From Gemmatimonadota bacterium (lineage in GTDB: Bacteria > Gemmatimonadota > Gemmatimonadetes > Gemmatimonadales > GWC2-71-9): 32,428 nt of DNA. The notes under the pieces are model-generated. The model was given only the letters and a program-made list of their open reading frames with translations. It ran no database searches and had not been told where the DNA came from. This document shows positions 9,510 through 18,444 of the stretch, piece after piece. The translations under genes and the position numbers were made by a program. The stretch covers positions 485,598-518,025 of the forward strand of contig SHZU01000001.1 in NCBI GenBank assembly GCA_009692115.1, written 5' to 3'. The first letter of the stretch is position 1; the number at the start of each line of letters is the position of its first letter.

Positions 9510-11696
9510 ATGACGACGACGCACACTCGCCGGAGCTTTCTCCGGGTGACCGCGCTGGCCGGCGGAGGACTGCTCCTCGGCTCCTACTACGAACCCCTGG
9601 CCCGGCGAAACCGGCGCGGCTCGGCGGAACTCTTCGAGCCGAACGCCTATATCCGGATCGCTGCCGACGGGGCGATCACGATCATCGCCAAGAACCCCGA
9701 AGTCGGCCAAGGCGTCAAAACGATGCTCCCGATGCTGATTGCCGAGGAGCTCGACGTCGACTGGAAGGGCATCCAAATCCAGCAAGCCGACGCCGACCAG
9801 GCGAAGTACGGCCGCCAGTTTGCCGGTGGCAGCACCGCCACGCCGCTCCACTACGACGAACTCCGCCGAGTGGGAGCCGCCGCCCGCCAGATGCTGGTCG
9901 CCGCGGCCGCCGCGACCTGGGCCGTGCCTGAATCCGAGTGCACGACCGCCTCGGCCACGGTCTCCCATGCGGCCAGCGGCCGGAAACTCGGGTACGGCGA
10001 CCTGGTGGCCAAAGCCGCGACCCTGCCGGCCCCCGAGCTCAAGAGCGTTCGGCTCAAAGACCCGAAAACCTTCAAGCTGATCGGCACGTCAGTACCCGGG
10101 ATCGACAACCCGAAGATCGTGTCGGGACAGCCCTTGTTCGGCATCGACGTCAAGGTTCCGGGCATGCTCTACGCGGTGTTCGCCAAGTGCCCGGTGTTTG
10201 CCGGCAAGGTGGCGAGTGCCAATCTCGACGTCGTCAAGAAACTCCCCGGCGTGCGGCACGCGTTCGTCGTCGACGGCGGTACCGCGCTGAGCGGTCTGCT
10301 TGGAGGGGTGGCCATCGTGGCCGACCACTGGTGGGCCGCCGAAAGCGCCCGGCGGAAGCTCGTGGTCACCTGGAATGAGGGCGCCACCGCGACCCAAACC
10401 TCCCAGGGTTTCGCGGCCACCGCGGCCCAGTTGAGCCGAGGGCCCGGGGCCAAGGTCCTGCAGAACGACGGCGATGTCGACGCTGCCTTTGCTGGCGCGG
10501 CCAAGGTCGTCGAAGCGGCCTACTTCTATCCCTTCATTGCCCACGCCCCCCTCGAACCCCAGAACTGCACCGCCCATTTCAGCGGCGGGAAGCTCGAGAT
10601 CTGGGCCCCGACCCAGAACCCGCAGCCCGGCCGGGAGTTGGTCGCCACGACTCTCAGCATTCCCCAGACCGATATCACCATCCACATGACCCGGGGCGGC
10701 GGCGGCTTCGGTCGCCGGCTTGCCAACGACTATATGGTCGAAGCGGCCTGGATCGCGAAGGAAGTCGGCGCGCCGGTCAAGCTCCTCTGGACCCGCGAAG
10801 ACGACATGAAGCACGACTTCTACCGTCCCGCCGGGTTCCATTTCCTGAAGGGCGGCGTCGACGCCGCCGGCAAGCTGACCGCGTGGAAGAACCACTTCGT
10901 GACCTTCGGCGAAGGCGACCGGCTGGCCAGCAGCGCCGGACTCGCCCCGACGGAGTTTCCGTCCCGGTTCGTCCCGAACTTCCGGCTCGAACAGTCGCTG
11001 ATGCCGCTCGGGGTTCCCACCGGGCCGCTCCGGGCCCCGGGCAGCAATGCGCTGGCCTTCGTGTTCCATTCGTTCATCGACGAGTTGGCTCACGCCTCGG
11101 GCCAAGACCCGGTCCAGTTCCGGTTGGACTTGCTGGGCCCGCCCCGGATGGTTGGAGGCGCCCAGGGGGGATATGACGCGGCCCGGATGCGCGGAGTCCT
11201 GGAGCTGGTCGCTCTGAAGTCAGGCTGGGGCAAGCGGACGGCGGCGAAGGGCACCGGCATGGGCGTCGCGTTCCACTTCAGCCACCGCGGGTATTTCGCC
11301 GAAGTCGTTGAAGTCGCCATGTCGGCCGCGGACACCTTCCGGATCACCAAGGTCTGGGTCGGCGCCGACGTCGGGAGCCAGATCATCAATCCGAGCGGGG
11401 CCTTGAACCAGGTCGAAGGTTCGGTACTCGACGGAATCAGCGAGGCGTTAGGCCAGGAGATCACCATTGACCGCGGCCGGGCCAAGCAGAACAACTTCTA
11501 CGACTTCCCGCTCCTCCGGCTGGTCCAAGCCCCGCCGGTCGAGGTCCATTTCAAGCTGACCGACAACTCGCCCACCGGCATGGGCGAGCCGGCCTTGCCC
11601 CCGGTGGTTCCGGCGCTCTGCAACGCCATCTTCGCGGCCTCCGGACGAAGAGTCCGGAGCCTGCCACTCTCGAAAGAAGGTCTCAAATGGGGATGA
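9510..11696 (+). CDS. Molybdopterin-binding large subunit, Tat-exported (IorB-like)
   Basis: The 728-residue protein starts with a twin-arginine signal ([17 protein letters not shown]), so the folded, cofactor-loaded enzyme is expected in the periplasm. Molybdenum-hydroxylase landmarks include [31 protein letters not shown], the [13 protein letters not shown] loop and, near the end, [11 protein letters not shown], whose Glu is the conserved base of the family. Such enzymes hydroxylate N-heterocycles or oxidise aldehydes using water as oxygen source. The partner 2Fe-2S subunit ends nine bases upstream, and the lipoprotein amidohydrolase gene overlaps the last ten bases, so the three genes are probably co-translated. 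No FAD-binding gene or maturation chaperone (XdhC-like) is in the window. Confidence 0.9.
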   Translation: MTTTHTRRSFLRVTALAGGGLLLGSYYEPLARRNRRGSAELFEPNAYIRIAADGAITIIAKNPEVGQGVKTMLPMLIAEELDVDWKGIQIQQADADQAKYGRQFAGGSTATPLHYDELRRVGAAARQMLVAAAAATWAVPESECTTASATVSHAASGRKLGYGDLVAKAATLPAPELKSVRLKDPKTFKLIGTSVPGIDNPKIVSGQPLFGIDVKVPGMLYAVFAKCPVFAGKVASANLDVVKKLPGVRHAFVVDGGTALSGLLGGVAIVADHWWAAESARRKLVVTWNEGATATQTSQGFAATAAQLSRGPGAKVLQNDGDVDAAFAGAAKVVEAAYFYPFIAHAPLEPQNCTAHFSGGKLEIWAPTQNPQPGRELVATTLSIPQTDITIHMTRGGGGFGRRLANDYMVEAAWIAKEVGAPVKLLWTREDDMKHDFYRPAGFHFLKGGVDAAGKLTAWKNHFVTFGEGDRLASSAGLAPTEFPSRFVPNFRLEQSLMPLGVPTGPLRAPGSNALAFVFHSFIDELAHASGQDPVQFRLDLLGPPRMVGGAQGGYDAARMRGVLELVALKSGWGKRTAAKGTGMGVAFHFSHRGYFAEVVEVAMSAADTFRITKVWVGADVGSQIINPSGALNQVEGSVLDGISEALGQEITIDRGRAKQNNFYDFPLLRLVQAPPVEVHFKLTDNSPTGMGEPALPPVVPALCNAIFAASGRRVRSLPLSKEGLKWG

Positions 11697-13165
11697 TGAA
11701 CCGGCTGGCCCGAGCCACGTTTCTGGCGCTCGCCGCCCTGGCCATGGCCTGCGCCAAACCGCCGACCTACGATCTGGTGCTCCAAGGCGGGCGGGTCATG
11801 GACCCGGCATCCGGACTCGACTCGGTACGAAGCATCGGGATCACCGCCGGCAAGATTGCCGCGATGTCCGCGGAGCCGCTCAAGGGCACCGAGGTGATTG
11901 ATGTGTCGGGACAGGTCGTGTCACCCGGGTTCATCGATCTCCACGCCCACGGCCAAACCACGAGCGACATGGAACTCCAGGCCCAGGACGGGGTGACCAC
12001 CGCCCTCGAGCTCGAGGTCGGGGTCTATCCGGTCGATCCCTGGTATCGCTCCCGGGAGGGCAAGTCACCGCTCAACTTCGGCGCCACCGTGAGCCACATT
12101 GCCGCCCGGTTCTTCGTGTTCCACGGGATCGAGGTCGGCCATTGGCCCGTCAACCGAGCCAACGTCGCCAAACTGGGCGCCATGCCGGCCGGCGCGAACG
12201 AGCCGGCATCCGACGCCCAGACCGAGCAACTCGGCGGCGCGATCCGGCAAGGACTCGCCGACGGGGCGCTCGGCGTCGGATTCGGCATCAACTACTCGCC
12301 GGGGGCCACTCCCGCCGAGATCGAGGCCATGTTCGCGGTGGCTGCTGAAAAGAAGGTGCCGGTCTTCGTCCACACCCGGGCCTTCGGGATCGGCGCGATC
12401 CGGGAAGCAATCGGAGCCGCGAAGAAGACCGGCGCCTCGCTCCACATCGTGCACATCGGAAGCAGTGCCAGCCGGGACCTCCCGGCGGCACTGGCGTTGA
12501 TCGACTCGGCGCGGGCCGCGGGGCAGGATTTGACCACCGAGGTCTATCCCTACACCGCGGCGTCGACGATGCTCGAATCGGCCCTCTTCAACCCGGGATG
12601 GCAACAGAACCTCGGAATCGACTATCCGGATCTTGGCTGGGCCGCCACCGGCGAGCGGCTGACCAAGGCAACCTTCGATAAGTATCGGAAAGAGGGCGGC
12701 TGGGTCATCATCTACATGATGAAGGACGAGTTCATCGAGAAAGCCATCGCGCACCCCGGTGTCATGATCGCGAGCGACGGCGTACCCTTCGTCAACGGCA
12801 CCGGCCACCCCCGCGGCGCCGGCACGTTCGCGCGGGTGCTCGGCCACTATGTCCGGGAAAAGAAGACCATCGGCCTGATGGACGCGCTCGCCAAGATGAC
12901 GATCCTCCCGGCCCGGCGCGTGGAGGGCATCGCCCCGGCCATGCGCACCAAAGGCCGGATCGCCATCGACGCCGACGCCGACATCACCGTTTTTGATCCG
13001 GCCACGGTCATTGACCGCGCCACGTTTGAAAAGCCGACCCAAGGTTCGACCGGCATTTCCAACGTGATCGTCGGTGGCACGTTCGTCGTCAAAGGCGGCC
13101 AACTCGTGAAGGGCGCCATGCCCGGGCGCCCGATCCGAACCGGCACCAGGGACAGTACTCCCTAG
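11687..13165 (+). CDS. Lipoprotein amidohydrolase (D-aminoacylase/dihydroorotase-like)
   Basis: The 492-residue protein has an N-terminal signal ending [10 protein letters not shown], a probable lipobox (the Met at -2 is unusual), so it is likely membrane-anchored outside the cytoplasm. The amidohydrolase core shows [25 protein letters not shown] (HxH), [12 protein letters not shown] (Glu where relatives have Cys), [16 protein letters not shown] and [10 protein letters not shown], followed by [18 protein letters not shown], as in the gene at 7425. Three ATGs (11687, 11693, 11696) are possible; AAGGT about seven bases upstream favours 11687, which overlaps the molybdenum subunit gene by ten bases. 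It probably hydrolyses an amide or cyclic amide related to the oxidase substrate, but this is inference from context. Confidence 0.85.
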   Translation: MGMMNRLARATFLALAALAMACAKPPTYDLVLQGGRVMDPASGLDSVRSIGITAGKIAAMSAEPLKGTEVIDVSGQVVSPGFIDLHAHGQTTSDMELQAQDGVTTALELEVGVYPVDPWYRSREGKSPLNFGATVSHIAARFFVFHGIEVGHWPVNRANVAKLGAMPAGANEPASDAQTEQLGGAIRQGLADGALGVGFGINYSPGATPAEIEAMFAVAAEKKVPVFVHTRAFGIGAIREAIGAAKKTGASLHIVHIGSSASRDLPAALALIDSARAAGQDLTTEVYPYTAASTMLESALFNPGWQQNLGIDYPDLGWAATGERLTKATFDKYRKEGGWVIIYMMKDEFIEKAIAHPGVMIASDGVPFVNGTGHPRGAGTFARVLGHYVREKKTIGLMDALAKMTILPARRVEGIAPAMRTKGRIAIDADADITVFDPATVIDRATFEKPTQGSTGISNVIVGGTFVVKGGQLVKGAMPGRPIRTGTRDSTP

Positions 13166-13167
13166 TT

Positions 13168-13608
13168 TTAAGGCTTAGCCTTCACCACTTCGCTGATCTG
13201 CAGCTCTCCGTCACCAATCGTGACGGAGACACGCTCCCCCGCCGCAGCGCCCGGTGGAATCCACTCGAAAGCCATGTCGCCGTCCATCGTTTCCTCGGGA
13301 TGGGCACCGGCGGGCAGGTTCTTGGCATAGAAGGCGGCCACCTCCTCCACCGGATCCTTGATGCCAAAGAACCACGACTTGCTGGTGAAGGTGACCGGTC
13401 CGCCGATGTCGTCGTAATAGTTCCCGCCGGTCGTTTCTTGGAACTCGGCACCGTAGTACACTGGAACCGGCGCGGCGTAGACCGAGTTTTTCATCGGACT
13501 CTGGTCCGGATCGAGCCCAGCCTCCTTCGAATCGGCGTTTCGGCTCATCACGATCAACCCGGCCAATCCCGCAACACCCACCAACATGCCCCGCTGCATC
13601 CACGACAT
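13168..13608 (-). CDS. Membrane-anchored protein of unknown function
   Basis: The 146-residue protein was not recognised. The start ATG 13608 is chosen because GGAGG stands six bases upstream; the frame is open further upstream to 13731, but that part has no matching ribosome site. After a short Met-rich start comes one hydrophobic helix (MLVGVAGLAGLIVMS, about residues 8-22). The rest is soluble, with aromatic and acidic stretches (GGNYYDDIGGPVTF, KSWFFGIKDPVEEVAAFYAKNLP). A domain outside the cytoplasm seems likely. The gene lies downstream of the sigma/anti-sigma remnants and converges on the lipoprotein amidohydrolase, with two bases between the stops. Confidence 0.75.
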   Translation of the reverse strand: MSWMQRGMLVGVAGLAGLIVMSRNADSKEAGLDPDQSPMKNSVYAAPVPVYYGAEFQETTGGNYYDDIGGPVTFTSKSWFFGIKDPVEEVAAFYAKNLPAGAHPEETMDGDMAFEWIPPGAAAGERVSVTIGDGELQISEVVKAKP

Positions 13609-13759
13609 AACGGTCCTCCCCCGAAGACAGACCGCATTGACGTCCGAAGCGGGGGCTGAAAATGCAAGAGGCGGACCGACCCGCTGGAGAACGACCAACG
13701 GTTGGCCCGCCCACTGGAAAGCATAATTCACGATGAGTTAGGAAGGCTACGCTCCGGCA

Positions 13760-13879
13760 AAGACGTACCCGGCACCCCGCACACCCGGCAGCGTGCTCGG
13801 TCAGCACCAGCGACTTGGCCGGATCGAGCGTGCCGGCCAGGTGACGGTCCAGACGATCGCGTACGCCATCACAGGTCAT
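13760..13879 (-). pseudogene. Stub of a zinc-finger anti-sigma factor
   Basis: ATG 13879 overlaps the sigma factor stop as ATGA, the usual coupled arrangement of ECF sigma and anti-sigma genes. The first 40 residues look like a zf-HC2/ZAS domain: CDGVRDRLDRHLAG, then EHAAGCAGC, giving His29-x3-Cys33-x2-Cys36. After CRVR the similarity ends. The frame stays open to 13211, but there it is Arg/Gly-rich and runs through the gene at 13168-13608 in another frame. There is no membrane helix or partner-binding extension in frame. I read it as a truncated remnant, though a short cytoplasmic zinc-finger protein is possible. Confidence 0.5.
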
Positions 13880-14488
13880 CGATCGAGCGCCTCGCGAAGA
13901 AGTCGTCGAGCCCGGAACAGCTGGGCCTTGGAAGTGCCCACGGCGGTCCCGGCGAGCTCCGCGATTTCGGCATGCTGGTAGCCCTCCACGTCGTGGAGCA
14001 CGAATACGGTCAGGGCGCCCGGCGGAAGGCCCGCAATGGCCCAGTCAAGATCGAGATGGAGCCCTGGGGTCGCTGGCCTGGCTTCAGGTTCAAGGTCGAT
14101 CAAGTCACCCTCGGGACTGATCCGGCGGGTCCGGCGCCAAGCGCTTCGGCGGGCGGGCGGTGAGGACCACGTTGACCGCCAGACCATGCAGCCACGTGGC
14201 AAAGCTGCTCTCGCCCCGGAAGCTGGCGAGCCGCCCCCACGTCCGAACGAATGCATCTTGAGTGAGTTGGTTGGCATGGCTCGGGTTGTCCGCCAGCCTT
14301 GTCACGAGGGCGTAGATCCAACCAACGTGGGTCCGATAGGCCTGCTCAAAGGCGGTCTCGTCCCCGCCCGCGGCCGCCGCGACCATCGGGTCGACCGGTC
14401 GCTCGGTTGCGTCGGATTCCACGCCAGAGGCGCGCGCCAAGGGAATCGGAATGACCCAGGAAGTCACGGGAGCTTGGATGCCGGCCAA
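13876..14488 (-). pseudogene. ECF-type RNA polymerase sigma factor, frameshifted
   Basis: Two frames carry the two halves of one sigma factor. Region 2 is in the upstream frame: AAAAGGDETAFEQAYRTHVG, then LTQDAFVRTWGRLASF and ATWLHGLAVNVVL, where it hits a stop at 14105. Region 4 is in the next frame: DLDWAIAGLPPGALTVFVLH, then GYQHAEIAELAGTAVGTSK, ending with TGA at 13876. One missing base (or two extra) in the GC-rich stretch around 14105-14155 would join them. The linker residues after the shift (EGDLIDLEPEARP) look native. The start is uncertain: ATG 14488, GTG 14467, GTG 14422 or ATG 14386. ECF sigmas usually direct envelope-stress or metal responses. Either this gene is dead or the base is a sequence error. 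Confidence 0.8.
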
Positions 14489-14552
14489 GGGTCAAGGGTT
14501 GATCCGGGAACTTACCGCCTCCACTCGCTCGGCGGGGGCGCGCCCTTGGCGC

Positions 14553-14558
14553 TATCTT
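14553..14558 (+). promoter_or_regulatory. Candidate leaderless -10 element for the adaptor gene
   Basis: TATCTT is followed by ten bases and then GTG 14569. Transcription starting about six to eight bases past the hexamer would give an mRNA with almost no leader. There is no Shine-Dalgarno sequence in between. Confidence 0.45.
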
Positions 14559-14568
14559 ATCCGCTCCC

Positions 14569-15780
14569 GTGACCACACTCCTTCGAAAACTCACCTCCCG
14601 ACGAACCCTCCTCGCCGTCGGTGCCCTCCTCCTGGCCTGGTGGGCTTGGTCCCGGATCAGACCGACCGCCCTGGAGACGGTTCTCGTGGAACGGCGCGAG
14701 CTCGTCCAATCGGTGGTCGCCACCGGCCGAGTCCGGAGTCTGTCTACCGCGCGTCTGGGTTCCGCGGTCTCCGGCACCGTCAACCGGGTCGCGGTCCGGG
14801 AAGGCGACCGGGTCCGTCCCGGACAGGTCCTCCTCCAACTCGACGATGCCGAGGCCCGGGCGCAGCTGCTCCAGGCCGAGGCCGCTCGTCGCCAGGCCGA
14901 AGCCGGGCTAGCCGGTATCGGGGAGGTCCGAGCCCTGGTGGCCGCGGCCAACCTCCGCTCGGCAGAAGTGGCCTTTCAGAAGGCCGAACTCGACTATCAG
15001 AGGACCCAACGGCTCGTGGCCGCAGGCGCCACGTCGACCGAGCAGCTCGACCTCGCCAATCAGGTCCTCGCCGCCGCCCGCAGTCAGCGGGATATCGCCA
15101 TGGCCCAGACAGACGCTACCGCCGGCGGCGGATCGGAGCGTCGGGGGTCGGAAGCGACGCTCGCGGAGGCAGTGGCCGCCGTTGCCCTGGCCCGAGCCCG
15201 GCTCGCCAACACCCGGATCACCGCGCCGGGTGCCGGCCGGGTCCTGACCCGCGACGTCGAGCCGGGCGATGCGATCCAGTCGGGTCGGGTGGTCCTGACG
15301 TTGGCGCTCGACGGAACCACCCAACTGGTGGCGGTGCCCGATGAAAAAGACGTCGCCCGGCTTCGCGAAGGCCAGCCGGCCACGGCTTCGGCCGAGGCAT
15401 TCCCCGAACAGACCTTCGCCGCCCGGGTGGTGTACGTGGCCCCGGCCATCGATCCGGAACAGGGCACGGTCGAAATCCGGCTCGATGTCGACAGTGTGCC
15501 GGCCTACCTCCGGCCGGACATGACGGTGTCGGTCCAGGTCGAAACCGCCCGCCGGCCCAATGCCCTGGTCCTCCCGTCGAGCGCCATTCGTGACTTGGTC
15601 ACCCCGGCGCCGTGGGTCATGGTCATCCGGGACGGCCTGGTGGTTCGCCTGCCGGTCACGTTAGGCATCCGGAGCGAGCAGTCGGCTGAAATTCTGACGG
15701 GCCCAGCCGAGGGCGACCGGGTCGTCGGCGCCGGCGCCCGGAGCGCCGTTGTCGGGATGCGGGCCCGGCCCAAGGCCTGA
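14569..15780 (+). CDS. Periplasmic adaptor (membrane fusion) protein, HlyD/MacA type
   Basis: The 403-residue protein has an N-terminal anchor helix (TLLAVGALLLAWWAW), then the lipoyl half-motif VSGTVNRVAVREGDRVRPGQVLLQLDD. An Ala/Glu/Gln-rich alpha-helical hairpin follows (about 95-200: ARAQLLQAEAARRQAEAGLA, AEVAFQKAEL). The second lipoyl half (TRITAPGAGRVLTRDVEPGD-like) comes next, and the beta-barrel and membrane-proximal domains close it. Adaptors of this type bridge an inner-membrane transporter and an outer-membrane channel. The next two genes supply an FtsX-like permease and a LolD-like ATPase, so this is probably a MacAB-like tripartite system; no TolC-type channel gene is in the window. 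GTG 14569 is the only start fitting the helix. Confidence 0.88.
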   Translation: MTTLLRKLTSRRTLLAVGALLLAWWAWSRIRPTALETVLVERRELVQSVVATGRVRSLSTARLGSAVSGTVNRVAVREGDRVRPGQVLLQLDDAEARAQLLQAEAARRQAEAGLAGIGEVRALVAAANLRSAEVAFQKAELDYQRTQRLVAAGATSTEQLDLANQVLAAARSQRDIAMAQTDATAGGGSERRGSEATLAEAVAAVALARARLANTRITAPGAGRVLTRDVEPGDAIQSGRVVLTLALDGTTQLVAVPDEKDVARLREGQPATASAEAFPEQTFAARVVYVAPAIDPEQGTVEIRLDVDSVPAYLRPDMTVSVQVETARRPNALVLPSSAIRDLVTPAPWVMVIRDGLVVRLPVTLGIRSEQSAEILTGPAEGDRVVGAGARSAVVGMRARPKA

Positions 15781-15785
15781 CCGGC

Positions 15786-17003
15786 ATGAAGTTCGAGTGG
15801 TTCGTCGCGCTCCGGTTCCTCCGGGAGGGCCGCACCCAGACCGCCCTGATCCTGACCGGAGTGGCCGTCGGGGTCGCCACGATCGTGTTCCTGTCGGCCC
15901 TGATCAACGGCCTCCAGGAGAGCATCATTTCGAGGACGTTGGGCAATCAGGCTCACATCGTGGTCCGGCCGCTCGAGGAGATTCCCCGGCCGGTCGGTCT
16001 CGACTCCGTCGACGGCGCCGATGCCCGGATCATCCGACCCCCGCAGCGGATCCGGTCGGTCCGCCAATGGCAGCAAGTGGCCGCGATCATCGCCGCGACC
16101 CCGGGGGTGGTTGCCGTGGCGCCGACGGTCAATGGGCCGGCCTTCGCGCTCCGCGGCAACGGCACCAAGGCCGTCGCAATCCGCGGTCTCGATCCGGAAG
16201 CGTACTCCGCCATCGTCGACCTGAAAGCCCGCCTCGTCGACGGCACCTTGTCGATCAATGGTTTTCAAGCGGTGATCGGGGTCGAACTGGCCCGGGCCCT
16301 CGGCGTCACCATCGGCGACAAACTCCGCCTCCTGGTCGGATCCGGAACGACCGCCATCTACACGGTGGTCGGCACCATCGACATCGGCAACAAGGATCTC
16401 AACGAACGATGGGTCCTGGTCCCGCTCCGCGCCGCCCAGACTCTGTTCGGCCTCGATGGCGGGGTCTCCACCATCGAGGTCAAGGTCGATCAGATCTTCG
16501 AGGCCGAGCCGATCGCCAAGGCCATCGGCCAGCAAACCGGGCTGCTCTCGGAAAGCTGGATGAGCAGCAACTCCCAACTCCTGGTCGGCCTCCGGTCGCA
16601 AAGCGCCTCGAGCAACATGATCCAGACCTTCGTGATCCTGGCCGTGGCGCTCGGCATCGCCAGCGTGCTCGCAGTGACGGTGGTCCAGAAGTCGAAGGAG
16701 ATCGGCATCATGATGGCCTACGGGACGACCCGGGCAAAGATCCTCCGGATCTTCCTGTTTCAGGGTGGCCTGGTCGGCCTCTTGGGATCGGTGGCCGGCG
16801 TCCTGCTCGGCATCGGCCTCGGCGCGTTCTTCGCGAGTCTGGTCAAGAATCCCGATGGGAGCGCCACCTTCCCCGTCGAACTCAAGCTGGGCCTCTACCT
16901 TCGGGCGTCGGCCACCGCCACCATCACGGCCCTGCTCGCCGCCTACCTCCCGGCCCGGCGCGCCTCTCGCCTCGACCCCGCCGTCACGATCCGCAATGCC
17001 TGA
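15786..17003 (+). CDS. ABC transporter permease, MacB/LolC FtsX-like
   Basis: The 405-residue protein has the four-helix FtsX/MacB pattern: helix 1 after WFVALRFLREGRTQTALILTG (about 18-40), a large periplasmic MacB_PCD domain (about 45-265), then three helices at the C-terminus (near FVILAVALGIASVLAVTVVQ, GLVGLLGSVAGVLLGIGLGA and ATATITALLAAYLP). The cytoplasmic loop KSKEIGIMMAYGTTRAKIL is the family signature that transmits force from the ATPase. Such permeases do not pump across the inner membrane. They push periplasmic substrates, lipoproteins or envelope enzymes (mechanotransmission). It starts six bases after the adaptor stop, and the ATPase gene overlaps its last eight bases. Confidence 0.9.
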   Translation: MKFEWFVALRFLREGRTQTALILTGVAVGVATIVFLSALINGLQESIISRTLGNQAHIVVRPLEEIPRPVGLDSVDGADARIIRPPQRIRSVRQWQQVAAIIAATPGVVAVAPTVNGPAFALRGNGTKAVAIRGLDPEAYSAIVDLKARLVDGTLSINGFQAVIGVELARALGVTIGDKLRLLVGSGTTAIYTVVGTIDIGNKDLNERWVLVPLRAAQTLFGLDGGVSTIEVKVDQIFEAEPIAKAIGQQTGLLSESWMSSNSQLLVGLRSQSASSNMIQTFVILAVALGIASVLAVTVVQKSKEIGIMMAYGTTRAKILRIFLFQGGLVGLLGSVAGVLLGIGLGAFFASLVKNPDGSATFPVELKLGLYLRASATATITALLAAYLPARRASRLDPAVTIRNA

Positions 17004-17709
17004 TCCGATTCTGGCGCTCGAGGGCCTGACTAAAGACTACGGCTCCGTCGTCATCACCCGGGCCCTCCGCGGGATTGACCTCGTAGTGGAGCGGGGCGAA
17101 TTCGCGGCGCTGACCGGCCCGTCGGGGTCCGGCAAGAGCACCTTGCTCAACCTGATCGGGCTGCTCGACCAGCCGACCGCTGGCCGCCTGGTCATGGCGG
17201 GTACCGATACCGGAACGCTCGACCCCAATGGCCTGGCCCGGTTTAGAGGCCAGACCATCGGCTTCGTGTTTCAGTTCCACCATTTGTTGCCGGCCTTCAC
17301 GGCGGTTGAAAATGTGATGTTGCCGGGTTTCGCGCAGACCGGTTCCATGGGTGCCGAACTCCGGCAAACCGCCGAGCGCCTGCTCGATGACGTCGGCCTG
17401 GCGGACAAGCGGAATTCCCCGCCGGCCCAACTCTCGGGGGGGCAACAACAGCGGGTTGCGATTGCCCGGGCCTTGGCCCTCTCGCCCGCCCTGGTCTTGG
17501 CCGACGAACCCACCGGCAATCTCGACCAGGAATCGGGCGAGCAAGTCCTCAAGCTGCTCCGCCGGCTCAACCAGGAGCGAGGGATCACCTGCATCATCGT
17601 CACCCACGACGACCGGTTGGCGGCCCAGTGCGACCGAACCATCCATCTCGTCGACGGCCTCGTCGACTACGACCGCCGCAACTCACCCCCGGGCCTGACG
17701 CCCCAGTAA
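16996..17709 (+). CDS. ABC transporter ATP-binding protein, LolD/MacB type
   Basis: The 237-residue ATPase is complete: Walker A GPSGSGKSTLL, Q-loop FVFQFHHLLP, signature LSGGQQQRVAIARAL, Walker B LVLADEPTGNLD and switch His in VTHDD. The GNLD after Walker B and the QFHHLLPAFTAVENV stretch are typical of the LolD/MacB/FtsE group. ATG 16996 overlaps the permease end by eight bases, consistent with a single complex made with the genes at 14569 and 15786. Its last 43 bases overlap, tail to tail, the leftward phosphatidyltransferase gene. Confidence 0.92.
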   Translation: MPDPILALEGLTKDYGSVVITRALRGIDLVVERGEFAALTGPSGSGKSTLLNLIGLLDQPTAGRLVMAGTDTGTLDPNGLARFRGQTIGFVFQFHHLLPAFTAVENVMLPGFAQTGSMGAELRQTAERLLDDVGLADKRNSPPAQLSGGQQQRVAIARALALSPALVLADEPTGNLDQESGEQVLKLLRRLNQERGITCIIVTHDDRLAAQCDRTIHLVDGLVDYDRRNSPPGLTPQ

Positions 17710-18272
17710 TGCCGGATGGCGTGCCCAATGACCGGCGCGCCGCGGAACCAGCAGAAGACCACCGCCGCCCAAGCGGTCACCTGGAACACCGCAACCATCC
17801 CGGGAACTCCGCCCAAAGCCTGGGCCAGCGCCAACCCGCAGAAGGTCGTGGTCTTCGTGATGGTGTAGCCGATCCGCATAAACGGCGAGGTCACCAAAAA
17901 GCGCCCGAGCGGAGTCTGGTGTCCAGCAAACGGCGCGGTACCCTGCCCGACCCAAAGAGATCGAAACGCGTCGGTCAGGATGGTCCGGGCGATCACCAAG
18001 AGCGGGATCGCCAATGGAATCATCCCGAGGTCGGTAAAGCAGAGCCAGAGGACCAACTCGTAGGTCCGGTCGGCCGCGATATCGAGGACGCCTCCGAAGA
18101 GACTGGTCTGCCCGGTCTTTCGGGCCAGCACGCCATCCACGGTGTCGAGGGTCAGCCTGACGAACAACAGGGCCACCGCGGCCAGCCGAATCGGCGGCGA
18201 CCCAAAGTAGAACACCAGCACGTTGACCAGCAGCAGCGGAAACCGCGACAGGGTAATCCAGTTGGGGAGCAC
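17667..18272 (-). CDS. CDP-alcohol phosphatidyltransferase family protein
   Basis: The roughly 201-residue integral membrane protein has the complete catalytic signature D-x2-DG-x2-AR-x8-G-x3-D-x3-D, seen from DTVDGVLAR to DIAADR. The family transfers a phosphatidyl group from CDP-diacylglycerol (or a related group) to an alcohol in phospholipid synthesis; which alcohol cannot be told. About six membrane helices are visible, e.g. LAAVALLFVRL and LWLCFTDLGMIPLAIPLLVIA. The start is taken at GTG 18272 because GAGG stands six bases upstream and the product begins VLPNWITLSRFPLLL like its relatives; the frame continues upstream only because it runs into the tRNA region. The 3' end overlaps the ABC ATPase gene by 43 bases. 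Confidence 0.85.
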   Translation of the reverse strand: MLPNWITLSRFPLLLVNVLVFYFGSPPIRLAAVALLFVRLTLDTVDGVLARKTGQTSLFGGVLDIAADRTYELVLWLCFTDLGMIPLAIPLLVIARTILTDAFRSLWVGQGTAPFAGHQTPLGRFLVTSPFMRIGYTITKTTTFCGLALAQALGGVPGMVAVFQVTAWAAVVFCWFRGAPVIGHAIRHYWGVRPGGELRRS

Positions 18273-18347
18273 GGGACGCCTCGGGGTGAGAGAACCACCC
18301 GGAAGTACGCCCGTACCAGTGACCTTGGCGTGACCCGGAAGCCAGCG

Positions 18348-18373
18348 TTGGAAGTTGCCCCTCCTGGGCTCGA
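18348..18373 (-). repeat. Displaced copy of the tRNA-Gln 3' end (direct repeat)
   Basis: Twenty-six bases are identical to 18438-18463, exactly 90 bases away. On the minus strand the copy begins in the T-loop (TCGAGC), includes the 3' T-stem and acceptor strand (AGGGGCA) and runs eight bases past the tRNA. The match stops abruptly on both sides. It resembles an attachment-site duplicate left by tRNA-directed integration, or a small partial duplication. Confidence 0.75.
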
Positions 18374-18417
18374 CCCCGCCGCGCCAGCGAGGGAACGGGC
18401 CCGGAGGGGAAACGAAC

Positions 18418-18439
18418 AAAGCCGCCTCGCGGCGGCTTT
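18418..18439 (-). terminator. Intrinsic terminator of the tRNA operon
   Basis: A perfect nine-base stem (AAAGCCGCC / GGCGGCTTT) with a four-base loop lies six bases past the tRNA-Gln 3' end. In the minus direction it is followed by the T-rich tail GTTCGTTTCC. Confidence 0.7.
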
Positions 18440-18444
18440 GGAAG

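Noticed and set aside
13609-13731. N-terminal extension of the membrane-anchored unknown protein
   Set aside because: The GGAGG at proper distance from ATG 13608 and the following helix fit a start there; the extension has no ribosome site.
14451-15344. A 297-codon rightward frame over the adaptor gene
   Set aside because: It is Pro/Arg/Gly-rich shadow sequence; the overlapping adaptor frame has lipoyl, hairpin and anchor elements.
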